A stretch of DNA of 64,000 bases from Megasphaera stantonii (GCF_003367905.1 NZ_CP029462.1:2294001-2358000), one strand, 5' to 3'; positions 38,205-47,070 are shown, counted from the first letter of the stretch. Program-made: numbers and translations. Notes: generated by a model not told the origin, from the letters alone.

Positions 38205-40568
38205 ATGAATAAACGAAGTTTGCGTATTCTCGGCTTTTATCAAGTACAAAACATGCTCGTACGCCTCGCGCCGTCGCGCATGTCCAAGGAGATTGCCCGC
38301 CGGCTCAAGCCGGTATGTGAGGCAGAGGAAGTAGCCCGGAGCCTGAACGATACGGAAGAAGCCTATCGCTGTCTGCAGAGCGAGGCGTCCGTACCGATGG
38401 GGGGCATCGTCGACATCCGTCCGGCCTTGGAAAAGGCCCGGCGCGACGTGACTCTCGAAGGGCAGGACTGTATCGATATTTGGAACAACGTCCGGCGGTA
38501 CGGCGACATCCGCCAGTATTTTATGGATAAGGGGGAGGAATATCCCCAGCTGGCAGAGAAAGCCGAAGGTATCGGCGATTTTTCCCTTATTTCTCATAAA
38601 ATGGCCGGCGTGTTCGACCAAAATCACCAGATTCGCGACAACGCGTCGCCGGAGCTCATGCGCCTGCGAAACCGCATCGTCGAGCTGGAACGGCAGACGA
38701 AACGGTACGTAACGGGCGTGCTGCAGAATAAAGAATACCAGAAGTATTTCCAGGACGCCCTGGTAACGGTCCGCAACAACCGCTATGTCGTGCCTATCAA
38801 GCAGGAATACCGCCATGCCTTTCCGGGCATCGTCCACGATACGTCGGCCAGCGGCTCGACGCTGTACATCGAGCCCTTGGCGATCGTCAACGCCAACAAC
38901 GACTTGCAGGCTGCCCGCATCGGCGAGACGAAGGAAATCGAGCGTATTTTCCGCCGCCTGACAGCCCTTGTGAGCGGCCAATATGAAGACCTCATGGACA
39001 GCACGAAATGCGTCGCCACGCTGGAATTCACCTTTGCCAAGGCGCAGCTGGCCCAGCAGATGAAGGCCTGCCGTCCGGCCGTTTCGCAGAAAGGGATCGT
39101 CCGCCTCGTCCAGGCCCGTCATCCACTCATCGACGCGAAGGCCGTCGTCCCTAATACGATCGTTCTTGGCGGCGAGTACCGTATTCTTCTCATTACGGGC
39201 TCCAATACGGGCGGTAAGACCGTGTCGATGAAAACGCTGGGGCTGCTGGTCCTCATGCATCAGGCCGGCTTGTTTATCCCTGTCGGCGAAGATTCAGAGC
39301 TGCCCATTTTTCGCGACGTCTTTTCTGATATTGGCGACGAACAGGATATTTCCCAGAACCTCAGTACCTTCTCCAGCCATATGAAGCAAATCGTCTACAT
39401 CCTGCGCCACTGCACGGCTGACGACCTCATTCTGGCTGACGAACTGGGCTCCGGCACGGACCCGGCCGAGGGGAGCGCTATCGCCATCGCCGTACTGGAC
39501 GCCTTGTATCGAAAAGGGTCCTACGTCATGGTGACGACCCATTACAACGATTTAAAAAACTACGCCTACAATACGCCGGGCATTGAAAACGGCCACGTAG
39601 AATTCGATGAAGAAACGCTGCGGCCGACGTATAAGCTGCGCATCGGCGCCGCCGGCAGCAGCCATGCCTTCAGCATCAGCGAACGCCTCGGCATGCCGGC
39701 GGAGATACTGGCCAAGGCGAAGGAGCTGCGCAGCAAGGCTCAGGACGTCGACATGGAAGCTATTTTGACCAAGCTCAACAGCCAATCCAAGCGCATGGAC
39801 GAAGAGCAGGCCGAGCTGGAACAGAAGCTGGCCGACGTGCGCCGCATAGAAGACGAGCTGCGCCGGGAAAAGGAAAAGGTATCGGCCAAGCGGCAGGATA
39901 TTATCGACTCGAGCCGCCGCGAAGCCTTTGATTTGAAGCGCAATCTCCGCGTCGAAGCGGAACGGATCATCCGCGAGCTCAAGCAGCAGTCCAAGGACAG
40001 CTCCGACAAGGAAAAGGCCAAGGCTATCGACCAGGCCCGCCGGGCGATTCAGCAGATTTCCCTGCCTGATAAGGAAAAGCCGCGCCGCGATCCTGTCGAC
40101 CCGTCGCAGCTTAAAGTAGGCCAAAGTGTATTTATCAATTCCCTGGACGGACTGGGTACGGTCACGGAAATCAACGGCAAGAAGCTGACCGTATCGGTCC
40201 GGGGCATGACGGTTCGCGTCAAGCTGCAGGATGTCAGCGCCCCCTATCTGGATGAAATCAAGAGGGAAGAGCAGGCAGAACGCAAGGCCAGCGCTTCGTC
40301 TTCCTTCCGGCCTATCCGCACGGCCAGCGTTGCAACGGAGCTCAATATCATCGGCAAGACTTATCAGGAAGCGCTGCCGGACGTGGAAAAATTCCTGGAT
40401 CAGGCCTTGGCTGCCGGATTCAGCCCTGTACGGATCATCCACGGCAAGGGAAGCGGCGCCCTGCGCCGTCAAATCCACGAGTTTTTAGACAGCCAGCCCT
40501 TCGTCAAGAAGTACGCCCTCGACGACGTAGAAGGCGGCGGCGCCGGCGTGACGCTCGTATATTTTTAG
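38205..40568 (+). CDS. mutS2: Endonuclease MutS2
   Basis: A 787-residue MutS homologue lacking the mismatch-binding N-terminus. The ATPase has Walker A ITGSNTGGKTVSMKT and DELGSGTDPAEGSA. A coiled coil lies around residues 510-620, and a C-terminal Smr nuclease domain carries RIIHGKGSGALR. In Firmicutes MutS2 splits collided ribosomes or suppresses recombination, depending on the species. The SD AGGAGTAAC is 11 bases upstream. csoR follows 24 bp later. Confidence 0.95.
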   Translation: MNKRSLRILGFYQVQNMLVRLAPSRMSKEIARRLKPVCEAEEVARSLNDTEEAYRCLQSEASVPMGGIVDIRPALEKARRDVTLEGQDCIDIWNNVRRYGDIRQYFMDKGEEYPQLAEKAEGIGDFSLISHKMAGVFDQNHQIRDNASPELMRLRNRIVELERQTKRYVTGVLQNKEYQKYFQDALVTVRNNRYVVPIKQEYRHAFPGIVHDTSASGSTLYIEPLAIVNANNDLQAARIGETKEIERIFRRLTALVSGQYEDLMDSTKCVATLEFTFAKAQLAQQMKACRPAVSQKGIVRLVQARHPLIDAKAVVPNTIVLGGEYRILLITGSNTGGKTVSMKTLGLLVLMHQAGLFIPVGEDSELPIFRDVFSDIGDEQDISQNLSTFSSHMKQIVYILRHCTADDLILADELGSGTDPAEGSAIAIAVLDALYRKGSYVMVTTHYNDLKNYAYNTPGIENGHVEFDEETLRPTYKLRIGAAGSSHAFSISERLGMPAEILAKAKELRSKAQDVDMEAILTKLNSQSKRMDEEQAELEQKLADVRRIEDELRREKEKVSAKRQDIIDSSRREAFDLKRNLRVEAERIIRELKQQSKDSSDKEKAKAIDQARRAIQQISLPDKEKPRRDPVDPSQLKVGQSVFINSLDGLGTVTEINGKKLTVSVRGMTVRVKLQDVSAPYLDEIKREEQAERKASASSSFRPIRTASVATELNIIGKTYQEALPDVEKFLDQALAAGFSPVRIIHGKGSGALRRQIHEFLDSQPFVKKYALDDVEGGGAGVTLVYF

Positions 40569-40592
40569 TCAGCACATAAGGGGGAATGCTAC

Positions 40593-40868
40593 ATGAAACA
40601 ATGCATGGATGCAGAGAATCTGCACCGCCGGCTGAAGAAGATCATCGGCCAGGTACAGGCTATCGACCGCATGATCGACGAAGATATTCCATGCGAAGAT
40701 ATCCTGTCGCAGATTAATGCGGCGAAATCGGCCCTGCATAAGTGCGGACAGGTTATTTTAGAAGGTCACATCCGCCATTGCGTCCGCGACGGCATTGCCC
40801 ACGGCGACCCGGACAAGACCATCGAAAAGTTTACGAAAGCCGTCGAACGGTTTGCGAATATTAAATAA
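40593..40868 (+). CDS. CsoR/FrmR family metal-sensing repressor
   Basis: A 91-residue all-helical repressor. The copper-type ligand set fits as Cys34 (IPCEDIL), His59 and Cys63 (LEGHIRHCV), the same C-H-C pattern as CsoR. It would leave DNA on binding Cu(I), a related metal or a thiol stress signal. The likely target is the P1B ATPase gene 2 kb downstream, whose promoter has a large CCCC/GGGG inverted repeat. It follows mutS2 closely and is ended by a strong terminator. Confidence 0.9.
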   Translation: MKQCMDAENLHRRLKKIIGQVQAIDRMIDEDIPCEDILSQINAAKSALHKCGQVILEGHIRHCVRDGIAHGDPDKTIEKFTKAVERFANIK

Positions 40869-40876
40869 AAATGACA

Positions 40877-40933
40877 TGAAAAGCCGCAGCGAAGCCGGCC
40901 TTTAACAAGGGCCTTCGCTGCGGCTTTTCTTTA
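40877..40933 (+). terminator. Terminator after the CsoR-family gene
   Basis: AAAAGCCGCAGCGAAG pairs with the complementary arm ending CTTCGCTGCGGCTTTT, with an extra inner GGCC helix. Confidence 0.9.
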
Positions 40934-40939
40934 TTATTT

Positions 40940-40987
40940 AAACGATTAACTTAAATTTGATGAGATACATAAAACGATTAACTTAAA
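40940..40987 (+). repeat. Pair of 16-bp direct repeats upstream of the T-box promoter
   Basis: AAACGATTAACTTAAA occurs at 40940-40955 and again at 40972-40987. The spacing is 32 bp, close to three helical turns, and the second copy ends 29 bp before the -35. This looks like a double binding site for an unknown regulator. Confidence 0.75.
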
Positions 40988-41016
40988 AGTTTACTGAAAA
41001 TTTTCAAAAAAACTGC

Positions 41017-41045
41017 TTGCCAAAGACTATGAGTTGTGGTACTAT
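41017..41045 (+). promoter_or_regulatory. Promoter of the T-box / MFS transcript
   Basis: TTGCCA (41017-41022) and TACTAT (41040-41045) are spaced by 17 bp. Transcription would start near 41052 and include the T-box leader. Confidence 0.65.
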
Positions 41046-41052
41046 GCATACA

Positions 41053-41328
41053 TCAAGTCAAAATAAAAATGCGTTGAAGAGAAATAGTAAGTTCCAGAAA
41101 GTTTGCAGAGAGCCGCTGGCTGGTGGGAAGCGGCAACGGAATGGAAGTGAACTCGTCTCGAAGCAGCTCCCTGAACATTGCAGTAGGCGGAGCCGGGGCC
41201 TGGCCGTTAACAGACAGGAGGGTATCGACACATTGTCCGTACCTGCTGAGGGCATGCCGTATGGCATGAATTAGAGTGGTAACGCGTGAGTAAATCTTTC
41301 GTCTCTGGTGAGATGAAAGATTTTTTTT
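41053..41328 (+). promoter_or_regulatory. T-box riboswitch, leucine specificity predicted (specifier CUC)
   Basis: The leader has the T-box plan: helix GAGA/TCTC (41079-41082 with 41156-41159) below, and TTCC/GGAA (41092-41095 with 41143-41146) above, a specifier loop with AGTA on the 5' side and GTGAACTCG on the 3' side. The specifier is CTC at 41152-41154, a Leu codon, followed by the usual purine. The T-box reads AGAGTGGTAACGCG (41274-41286), where TGGT would pair with the ACCA end of tRNA-Leu. The consensus C is replaced by A in GGTAACGCG. A terminator (AATCTTTC/GAAAGATT and eight Ts) ends the leader. Confidence 0.88.
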
Positions 41329-41378
41329 ATTTTGAGTTGTACTATGGAAAGAACAGAGATTTTGAAGGAGATGGTAGT

Positions 41379-42713
41379 ATGACGAACGAAACGAAGATTC
41401 CAAACACGCGATGGTGGCGCATTTTGCCGGCGACAGTGCTGGTATATATTGTGGCCAACATCGACCGCGCCAATATTTCCTTTGCCATGGCCGGCGGCAT
41501 GATGGAAGACTTGGGCTTAGACGCCGTGGCGATCGGCATGGCCATCGGCATTTTCTTCTGGGGCTATTTGCTCCTGCAGGTTCCGGGCGGCCATTTGGCG
41601 GAACGGAAGAGCGCCAAGCATTTCATTGCGGCCATGATCGTCATTTGGGGCGGCTGCGCGACGATTTGCGGATTTATCAGCACGTCCTTTGAATTCAACG
41701 TCGTGCGCTTTATTTTGGGCATCGCTGAAGGCGGTATTTTTCCGGCGATTTTAGTCATCATTTCTCATTGGTTCCCGCCGGCGGAACGAGCCCGCGCCAA
41801 TTCGATTTTCTTGCTGAGCTTCCCCTTATCGGCCATTATTTCCGGCCCCATTTCGGGCTGGCTCATCGCGACCTGGGGCTGGCGTGAAATGTTCATCATC
41901 GAAGGCGTTGCTTCCATCGCCTTGATTTTCTTGTGGATGCCCCTCATCGCTGACCGTCCGAGCAAGGCGAAATGGCTGAGTGAAGAAGAACGCAACTGGA
42001 TTGAAAGCGAACTGGCTGCCGAAGCGGCCGCGAAAAAAGCCGCTGCCGCCACGAATAAGAGCGCGACGAAGACGAGCTACAGAGAATTGGTCTTCGATAT
42101 TAACTTGTGGAAAATGGTTGCCGTATATTTCCTCATTTGCTGCGCCTTCTACGTATTGAGCTTCTGGCTGCCGACGATTATCAAGGATATCCTGAAAGCC
42201 GATATCGGCATGGTTGGCTGGCTGTCGGCGCTGCCGAATATCGCTGCCGCCTTGGGCATCGTCTTCTTCGGCCGCATGGCTGATAAGAGCCAGAACCGCC
42301 GCAAGTACTGCATCATTCCGTACGTCTGCGTCGGCCTGTGCATCATCGCTTCCGTATTTACGGCGTCCTATTCGGGTTGGCTGTCCTTTGCCTTCCTGTG
42401 CCTCTGCGGTTTCTTCTGGCTGTCGGGCCATCCCGTATTGTGGACTATCGTCGCCGAAACCTTCCAGCCCGAAGTGGCCGGCGGTGCCCGCGGAGCCATC
42501 AACGCCCTGGGCAATTTGAGCGGCTTCTTCGCTCCCATGCTGCTGGGCTACATGATTCAGAACTACAGCCGCGATGCCGGCATGTACATCTTTGCCGTAT
42601 TGGTATTCCTGGCTGCCGTCATCGTATGGTCCATGCCTAAAAATGCCGAAACAAAAGCTGCCGTAGAAAAGACGAGAGAACACGTAGCGGCGACGACGAA
42701 CGCCCACGCGTAA
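41379..42713 (+). CDS. MFS transporter (ACS, anion:cation symporter type)
   Basis: A 444-residue carrier with 12 predicted membrane segments and a central charged loop (about residues 200-235). The N-terminal NIDRANISFAM and GAEGGIFPA-like IAEGGIFPAIL motifs are typical of the ACS group, which moves organic anions such as hexuronates, phthalates and hydroxyphenylacetate. The T-box upstream predicts induction when charged tRNA-Leu is low. The cargo may thus be linked to leucine, for example a branched-chain keto acid, but that is inference. The ATG at 41379 follows AAGGAGATGG. Confidence 0.88.
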   Translation: MTNETKIPNTRWWRILPATVLVYIVANIDRANISFAMAGGMMEDLGLDAVAIGMAIGIFFWGYLLLQVPGGHLAERKSAKHFIAAMIVIWGGCATICGFISTSFEFNVVRFILGIAEGGIFPAILVIISHWFPPAERARANSIFLLSFPLSAIISGPISGWLIATWGWREMFIIEGVASIALIFLWMPLIADRPSKAKWLSEEERNWIESELAAEAAAKKAAAATNKSATKTSYRELVFDINLWKMVAVYFLICCAFYVLSFWLPTIIKDILKADIGMVGWLSALPNIAAALGIVFFGRMADKSQNRRKYCIIPYVCVGLCIIASVFTASYSGWLSFAFLCLCGFFWLSGHPVLWTIVAETFQPEVAGGARGAINALGNLSGFFAPMLLGYMIQNYSRDAGMYIFAVLVFLAAVIVWSMPKNAETKAAVEKTREHVAATTNAHA

Positions 42714-42734
42714 ACTTGTTGTCAGAAAACCATA

Positions 42735-42778
42735 AGAGATAGCGTGAAGGAGAGATTCCGACGCGCTGTCTCTTTTTT
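42735..42778 (+). terminator. Terminator of the MFS gene
   Basis: AGAGATAGCG pairs with CGCTGTCTCT and is followed by six Ts. Confidence 0.8.
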
Positions 42779-42785
42779 ATTTTAC

Positions 42786-42846
42786 TTGACTGCCTATACC
42801 CCTATATGTATAATGAACACATAAAAGATATACATATAGGGGTATA
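42786..42846 (+). promoter_or_regulatory. Promoter and probable CsoR-family operator of the P1B ATPase gene
   Basis: TTGACT (42786-42791) and TATAAT (42809-42814) are 17 bp apart. TATACCCCTATATGTATA (42795-42812) between and over them is perfectly complementary to 42829-42846 (18 of 18 bases, 16-bp gap). The C/G tracts flanked by A/T resemble CsoR-family operators. Confidence 0.8.
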
Positions 42847-42867
42847 CCTATTTAGGAGGGATATGAT

Positions 42868-44742
42868 ATGGTTGAGCGACTCGAATGGTTTTTGGAATTA
42901 GGCGGTATGAAAAAGGATATTGTTTTGCTGGTCATATCGGGGATTGCCCTGGTTGTCAGCATTTTTGATCTATGGTCCCTGCCCTTTGAGCCGGCATGGG
43001 TGGCTATCGTACTGTGCGGCGTGCCGATTATCTTAGAGGCCTGTATTGGGCTGATTACGAAATTTGACATTAAGGCCGACGTACTCGTATCGATTGCCTT
43101 AGTAGCGGCAGTTATCATCGGCGAAGATTTTGCCGCCGGTGAAGTTGCCTTCATCATGCAGCTCGGCGCGCTGCTGGAAGAAATGACCGTCTCCAAAGCC
43201 CGGGCTGGAATTGAAAAGCTCGTCCGCTTGACGCCGCAGACGGCCCGGGTGCTGCGCGGCGGCAGGGAAGAACTCATCGAAGCCAGTCATGTACAGGTCG
43301 GCGATATCCTGCGCGTGATTCCCGGCGAAACGATTCCCGTCGATGGAGTCATCCTGTCCGGCCAGACGTCAGTGAACCAGGCCGTCATGACCGGCGAATC
43401 CCTGCCGGTAGATAAAAAAGCCGGCGATACTGTGGCGAGCGGTACGGTAAACCAATTCGGCGCTTTTACGATGGAAGCGAAGAAGGTCGGCGAAGACAGC
43501 TCTATTCAGCGCATGATCCGTCTCGTCCAGTCGGCTGACGCCGGGAAGGCCAAGATCGTCGGCATCGCTGACCGCTGGGCGACATGGATTGTCGTCGCCG
43601 CGTTGTCGGCTGCCGCTGCAACCTGGTTTGTTACTGGGGAAATAATCCGTTCCGTTACGATTCTCGTCGTATTTTGTCCCTGCGCCCTCGTATTGGCTAC
43701 GCCGACGGCTATCATGGCCGGTATCGGCAACGTGACGAAGCACGGGTTCCTCGTCCGCGAAGGCGATGCTCTGGAGCGCCTGGCCGGCGTATCGAAAATT
43801 GCCTTTGATAAAACCGGTACCTTGACGTATGGAATGCCGCAGGTGACAGCTGTCTGGGCGTCAGAAACGGCTATTGGCAAAGAACAGCTGTACCGGCTGG
43901 CAGCCGCAGCGGAAGCGTCGTCGGAACATCCCTTGGGCAAAGCCGTCGTGCGGGGATTCCAGCAGCTTTACGGCACAGCCTTGCCGAGGGCAGAGCAATT
44001 TCACATGATCGTCGGCTCCGGCGTAACGGCCTGCATAGAGGGAAGAGACGTCCGTGCCGGTAATGAATCCATGATGGAAGCGGCTGGTACTGTCCTATCG
44101 AAAGAAGCAAAAGATAGGGCCGAGGAATATATTGCCCAAGGCAGTACGGTCATATACGTCGCCGTCGATTCCGCATTTGCCGGCTTTCTGGCATTGACCG
44201 ATACGGTGCGCAGGGAAAGCGCAGCTATGATGCAGGATTTAACCAGATTAGGCGTACAGCCGGTGCTGCTGACTGGGGACAACGAAAACGCCGCAAAGGC
44301 CATCGCGTCCCAGCTAGGGATTCAGGACGTACATGCCCAATGCCTGCCGGAAGACAAGCTCCGTCATATTCGGGATTACCAAAACAGGCAGGAACGCATC
44401 TGCATGATTGGCGACGGCATCAACGATGCGCCGTCCCTGAAACAGTCCGATGTGGGCATCGCTATGGGCGGCATTGGCAGCGACATCGCCATCGACGCTG
44501 CCGATATCGTCCTCGTAGACGATGAAGTCAAAGAACTGCCCCATTTAGTGGCCTTATCGAAACGGATGATGTTTACGATTAAATGCAACCTGACCTTTTC
44601 CATGACCCTGAATTTCATCGCCGTCGCCTTGGCCATGTTCGGTATATTAAATCCCGTCGTCGGCGCCCTGGTGCACAATGCCGGCTCGGTTATAGTCATC
44701 GTCAACTCGGCCTTTTTGCTGAAATGGAATTACAACTCATAA
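42868..44742 (+). CDS. Heavy-metal translocating P1B-type ATPase
   Basis: A 624-residue metal efflux pump of the inner membrane. It has no N-terminal HMA metal-binding domain. The intramembrane motif is CPC (residues 270-272), the phosphorylation site is DKTGT (Asp314), and TGES, SEHPLGKAV and GDGINDAP are present. The last helices carry HNAGSV and NSAFLL, which do not match the classic copper pattern, so Zn, Cd, Ni or Co are as likely as Cu. The operator upstream points to control by the CsoR-family protein. A terminator follows. Confidence 0.92.
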   Translation: MVERLEWFLELGGMKKDIVLLVISGIALVVSIFDLWSLPFEPAWVAIVLCGVPIILEACIGLITKFDIKADVLVSIALVAAVIIGEDFAAGEVAFIMQLGALLEEMTVSKARAGIEKLVRLTPQTARVLRGGREELIEASHVQVGDILRVIPGETIPVDGVILSGQTSVNQAVMTGESLPVDKKAGDTVASGTVNQFGAFTMEAKKVGEDSSIQRMIRLVQSADAGKAKIVGIADRWATWIVVAALSAAAATWFVTGEIIRSVTILVVFCPCALVLATPTAIMAGIGNVTKHGFLVREGDALERLAGVSKIAFDKTGTLTYGMPQVTAVWASETAIGKEQLYRLAAAAEASSEHPLGKAVVRGFQQLYGTALPRAEQFHMIVGSGVTACIEGRDVRAGNESMMEAAGTVLSKEAKDRAEEYIAQGSTVIYVAVDSAFAGFLALTDTVRRESAAMMQDLTRLGVQPVLLTGDNENAAKAIASQLGIQDVHAQCLPEDKLRHIRDYQNRQERICMIGDGINDAPSLKQSDVGIAMGGIGSDIAIDAADIVLVDDEVKELPHLVALSKRMMFTIKCNLTFSMTLNFIAVALAMFGILNPVVGALVHNAGSVIVIVNSAFLLKWNYNS

Positions 44743-44766
44743 TAATGCGTGCGTATGCATAAAAGA

Positions 44767-44798
44767 AGGAGACAGCCGAAGAGGACATGTCTCCTTTA
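44767..44798. terminator. Shared terminator after the P1B ATPase and the split yrbL gene
   Basis: GGAGACA pairs with TGTCTCC and T/A runs lie on both sides. It would stop the ATPase transcript on the plus strand and, before the IS insertion, yrbL on the minus strand. Confidence 0.65.
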
Positions 44799-44859
44799 TC
44801 TTTGCTGCCAAACAGATATGATAAAAGAACTGCGGAAAAGTGCATTAGCTCTTAATTTA

Positions 44860-44944
44860 TCATTTTATTGCCTGGATAAGTGGAAGTATGGCGGGATCGG
44901 AATAGTTACGTTCCAAATGCTGTATGAATCGATTCCAGTGGCGG
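44860..44944 (-). pseudogene. 3' fragment of the IS-split yrbL-like gene
   Basis: Removing the IS and one copy of its 8-bp duplication joins this segment in frame to the 5' part at 46434-46966. The restored tail reads KAKIIRHWNRFIQHLERNYS and ends at a TGA (minus strand) at 44860-44862. In place it has no start codon and is silent. The bases 44743-44859 hold the shared terminator and no other gene. Confidence 0.85.
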
Positions 44945-44952
44945 ATAATTTT

Positions 44953-46433
44953 GACTATGTGAAGCTTTTTCTGTAAATAACTGCTAGGTATAGGTCTTCT
45001 ATGATACAATCTAAATCATAGGAGGCTTAGTATCATGGCAAGAGAAAAGAAACCGGTACATAAGGTCATTATGACCGAAGGAAAACGCAGCATTATTCAA
45101 CAACTGTTTCAAGAATATGACATTCAATCCGCAGAAGATATTCAGGAAGCACTGAAAGACCTGCTGGGCGGTACCATCAAAGAAATGATGGAAACCGAGA
45201 TGGACGAACACCTTGGCTATCAGAAATCCCAGCGGTCTGACAGCGAGGATTACCGCAATGGGTATAAGAGAAAGCGGGTCAACAGCCGGTATGGTACCGT
45301 AGATATCCAGGTACCGCAGGACCGCAACTCCACGTTCGAACCGCAGGTGGTCCGTAAACGGCAAAAAGATATCTCTTCTATCGACCAGAAAATTATCTCC
45401 ATGTATGCCAAGGGAATGACGACCCGGCAAATTTCAGAAACGTTAGAGGATATCTATGGATTTGAGGCTTCCGAAGGCTTCATTTCCGATGTAACCGATA
45501 AAATCCTGCCTCAAATTGAAGACTGGCAGAAACGCCCGCTGTCGGAAGTGTATCCTGTCCTCTATATTGATGCCATTCATTATTCTGTCCGGGATAACGG
45601 AGTGATCCGGAAGCTGGCAGCCTACGTCATTCTGGGAATCAACATAGACGGACAAAAAGAAGTTCTGACGATTCAGGTCGGAGACAATGAGAGCGCAAAA
45701 TATTGGCTTTCCGTGCTGAATGAATTGAAAAATCGCGGGGTAAAAGATATCCTGATTCTCTGTGCCGATGGCCTGAGCGGGATCAAAGAAGCCATCGCCG
45801 CAGCCTATCCTAACACGGAATACCAGCGCTGCATCGTACATCAGGTACGAAACACGCTGAAATATGTAGCAGACAAGGATCGTAAGCCTTTTGCCAATGA
45901 TTTAAAGACTATTTATCAGGCTCCGTCTGAAGAACAGGCTTTGGAATCTCTGGAAAGGGTAACCAAAACATGGTCTGTAAAATATCCGAATTCCATGAAA
46001 AGTTGGAAGCAAAACTGGGATGCCATCTGCCCAATTTTCAAGTTTTCCATGAACGTAAGAAAAGTGATTTACACGACCAATGCCATCGAATCCCTGAATT
46101 CCACCTACCGGAAGCTGAACCGTCAGAGAAGCGTATTTCCAAGCGATACAGCGCTTTTAAAAGCCCTGTATCTGGCGACGTTTGAAGCCACCAAAAAATG
46201 GACCATGCCAATCCGAAACTGGGGACAGGTGTATGGGGAACTGAGCATAATGTACGAAGGCCGACTCCCAGAGTAACGCATAGCTGGCAAAAGCAGGCGA
46301 AAATCCTGTCTGTACTTGACATGTTCAGCATGTGTTGTTATATATAAACCATGAGCTGAAAGTTCTCAAATTCGCTTTCAGCTTACCAAGTATCATAGAA
46401 GATCTATGTTTACAGAGATTTTTTCACAGGCTC
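44953..46433 (+). mobile_element. IS256-family insertion sequence, complete
   Basis: A 1481-bp element with imperfect terminal inverted repeats. The left end starts GACTATGTGAAGC, and the right end, read inward, starts GAGCCTGTGAAAA. Both have TCTGTAAA at the same distance (18 bases in). TCTTCTATGATAC is shared further in. The target ATAATTTT is duplicated at 44945-44952 and 46434-46441. The 8-bp duplication and CTGTG-type ends fit IS256. The transposase is intact, so the element is probably active and recent. Confidence 0.93.
45035..46276 (+). CDS. IS256-family transposase
   Basis: A 413-residue mutator-type DDE transposase, full length with no frameshift. The catalytic region shows YIDAIHYSVRD (first Asp), ILCADGLSGIKEAI (second Asp), YQRCIVHQVRN and TTNAIESLNSTYRKL (Glu). 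The N-terminal DNA-binding part carries EMDEHLGYQKSQRSD and YRNGYKRK, as in IS256 relatives. The ATG follows ATAGGAGGC. Confidence 0.96.
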   Translation: MAREKKPVHKVIMTEGKRSIIQQLFQEYDIQSAEDIQEALKDLLGGTIKEMMETEMDEHLGYQKSQRSDSEDYRNGYKRKRVNSRYGTVDIQVPQDRNSTFEPQVVRKRQKDISSIDQKIISMYAKGMTTRQISETLEDIYGFEASEGFISDVTDKILPQIEDWQKRPLSEVYPVLYIDAIHYSVRDNGVIRKLAAYVILGINIDGQKEVLTIQVGDNESAKYWLSVLNELKNRGVKDILILCADGLSGIKEAIAAAYPNTEYQRCIVHQVRNTLKYVADKDRKPFANDLKTIYQAPSEEQALESLERVTKTWSVKYPNSMKSWKQNWDAICPIFKFSMNVRKVIYTTNAIESLNSTYRKLNRQRSVFPSDTALLKALYLATFEATKKWTMPIRNWGQVYGELSIMYEGRLPE

Positions 46434-46966
46434 ATAATTTTAGCCTTTGCAATGGAACTAAAATAATATTCTAGTGGAATCAGTGCTGGGCTGCCCATGT
46501 CGTTGATGACTCTGAGACGATAATTGGATTCCCCCCTCCATTGGACAAGAATGTTTGTGGGAAAAATATCCATCGTAATGATTTCATTTTCAATTAAGTC
46601 TGTTTTTAATTTTTGAAGTTCTTCTATTAACATGGATACATTGGAATTTAATAATGTTGGATCCTGCAAATAGTCTGTTAAAGTTTTGCATTGGCCTCCA
46701 TTAATATCCTGAATGAACTCATATACATGCCCTGTGCCTAGGTTGGTTTCTATAGGCCCATAATAGGCCGGCAGGATATCATAATTTTTATTTTTGCGTT
46801 TCAGGACTTTTAGATACTTAATTTCTCTATCTAAATCCTTTTGTCCCTCGTCACTGTAGGCCATTTTTATGCATAAGCCGGGATCATGGGGATGGCGATA
46901 GCATTTTTTGTGATACCCTTTGCCGATAAATAAATCGTCCGTTAACGTGATTATTGTGGTTTCCAT
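46434..46966 (-). pseudogene. yrbL: YrbL-family kinase-like gene, 5' part, interrupted by IS256-type element
   Basis: The gene starts at the ATG 46964-46966 (SD AGGAGAT) and reads METTIITLTDDLFIGKGYHKKCYRHP, with LCIKMAY, DREIKYLKVL, YDILPAYYGPIETNLG and MDIFPTNILVQW. This is the plan of YrbL, a PhoP-regulated, kinase-like protein of unknown function in enterobacteria. The IS enters after codon 178, and the frame now stops within the IS (46424-46426), losing the last 27 or so residues. The restored gene would encode 205 residues, close to the E. coli length of about 210. The low GC of the gene hints at transfer. Confidence 0.85.
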
Positions 46967-47017
46967 AGATATATCTCCTGATTGATCATTAAGTGATAAA
47001 AGAGGTATTTGAAACAG

Positions 47018-47065
47018 CGAAAAAGGGCTGTTGCACATAATCAGAAGTGTAACAGCCCCTTGTCT
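47018..47065 (-). terminator. Terminator of the sirtuin operon
   Basis: On the minus strand GGGCTGTTACAC pairs with GTGCAACAGCCC, followed by five Ts. Confidence 0.85.
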
Positions 47066-47070
47066 TTTGC

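Noticed and set aside
44749-44976. 75-codon reading frame after the P1B ATPase
   Set aside because: It runs through the terminator at 44767-44798, over the 3' fragment of yrbL and into the IS end; no SD.
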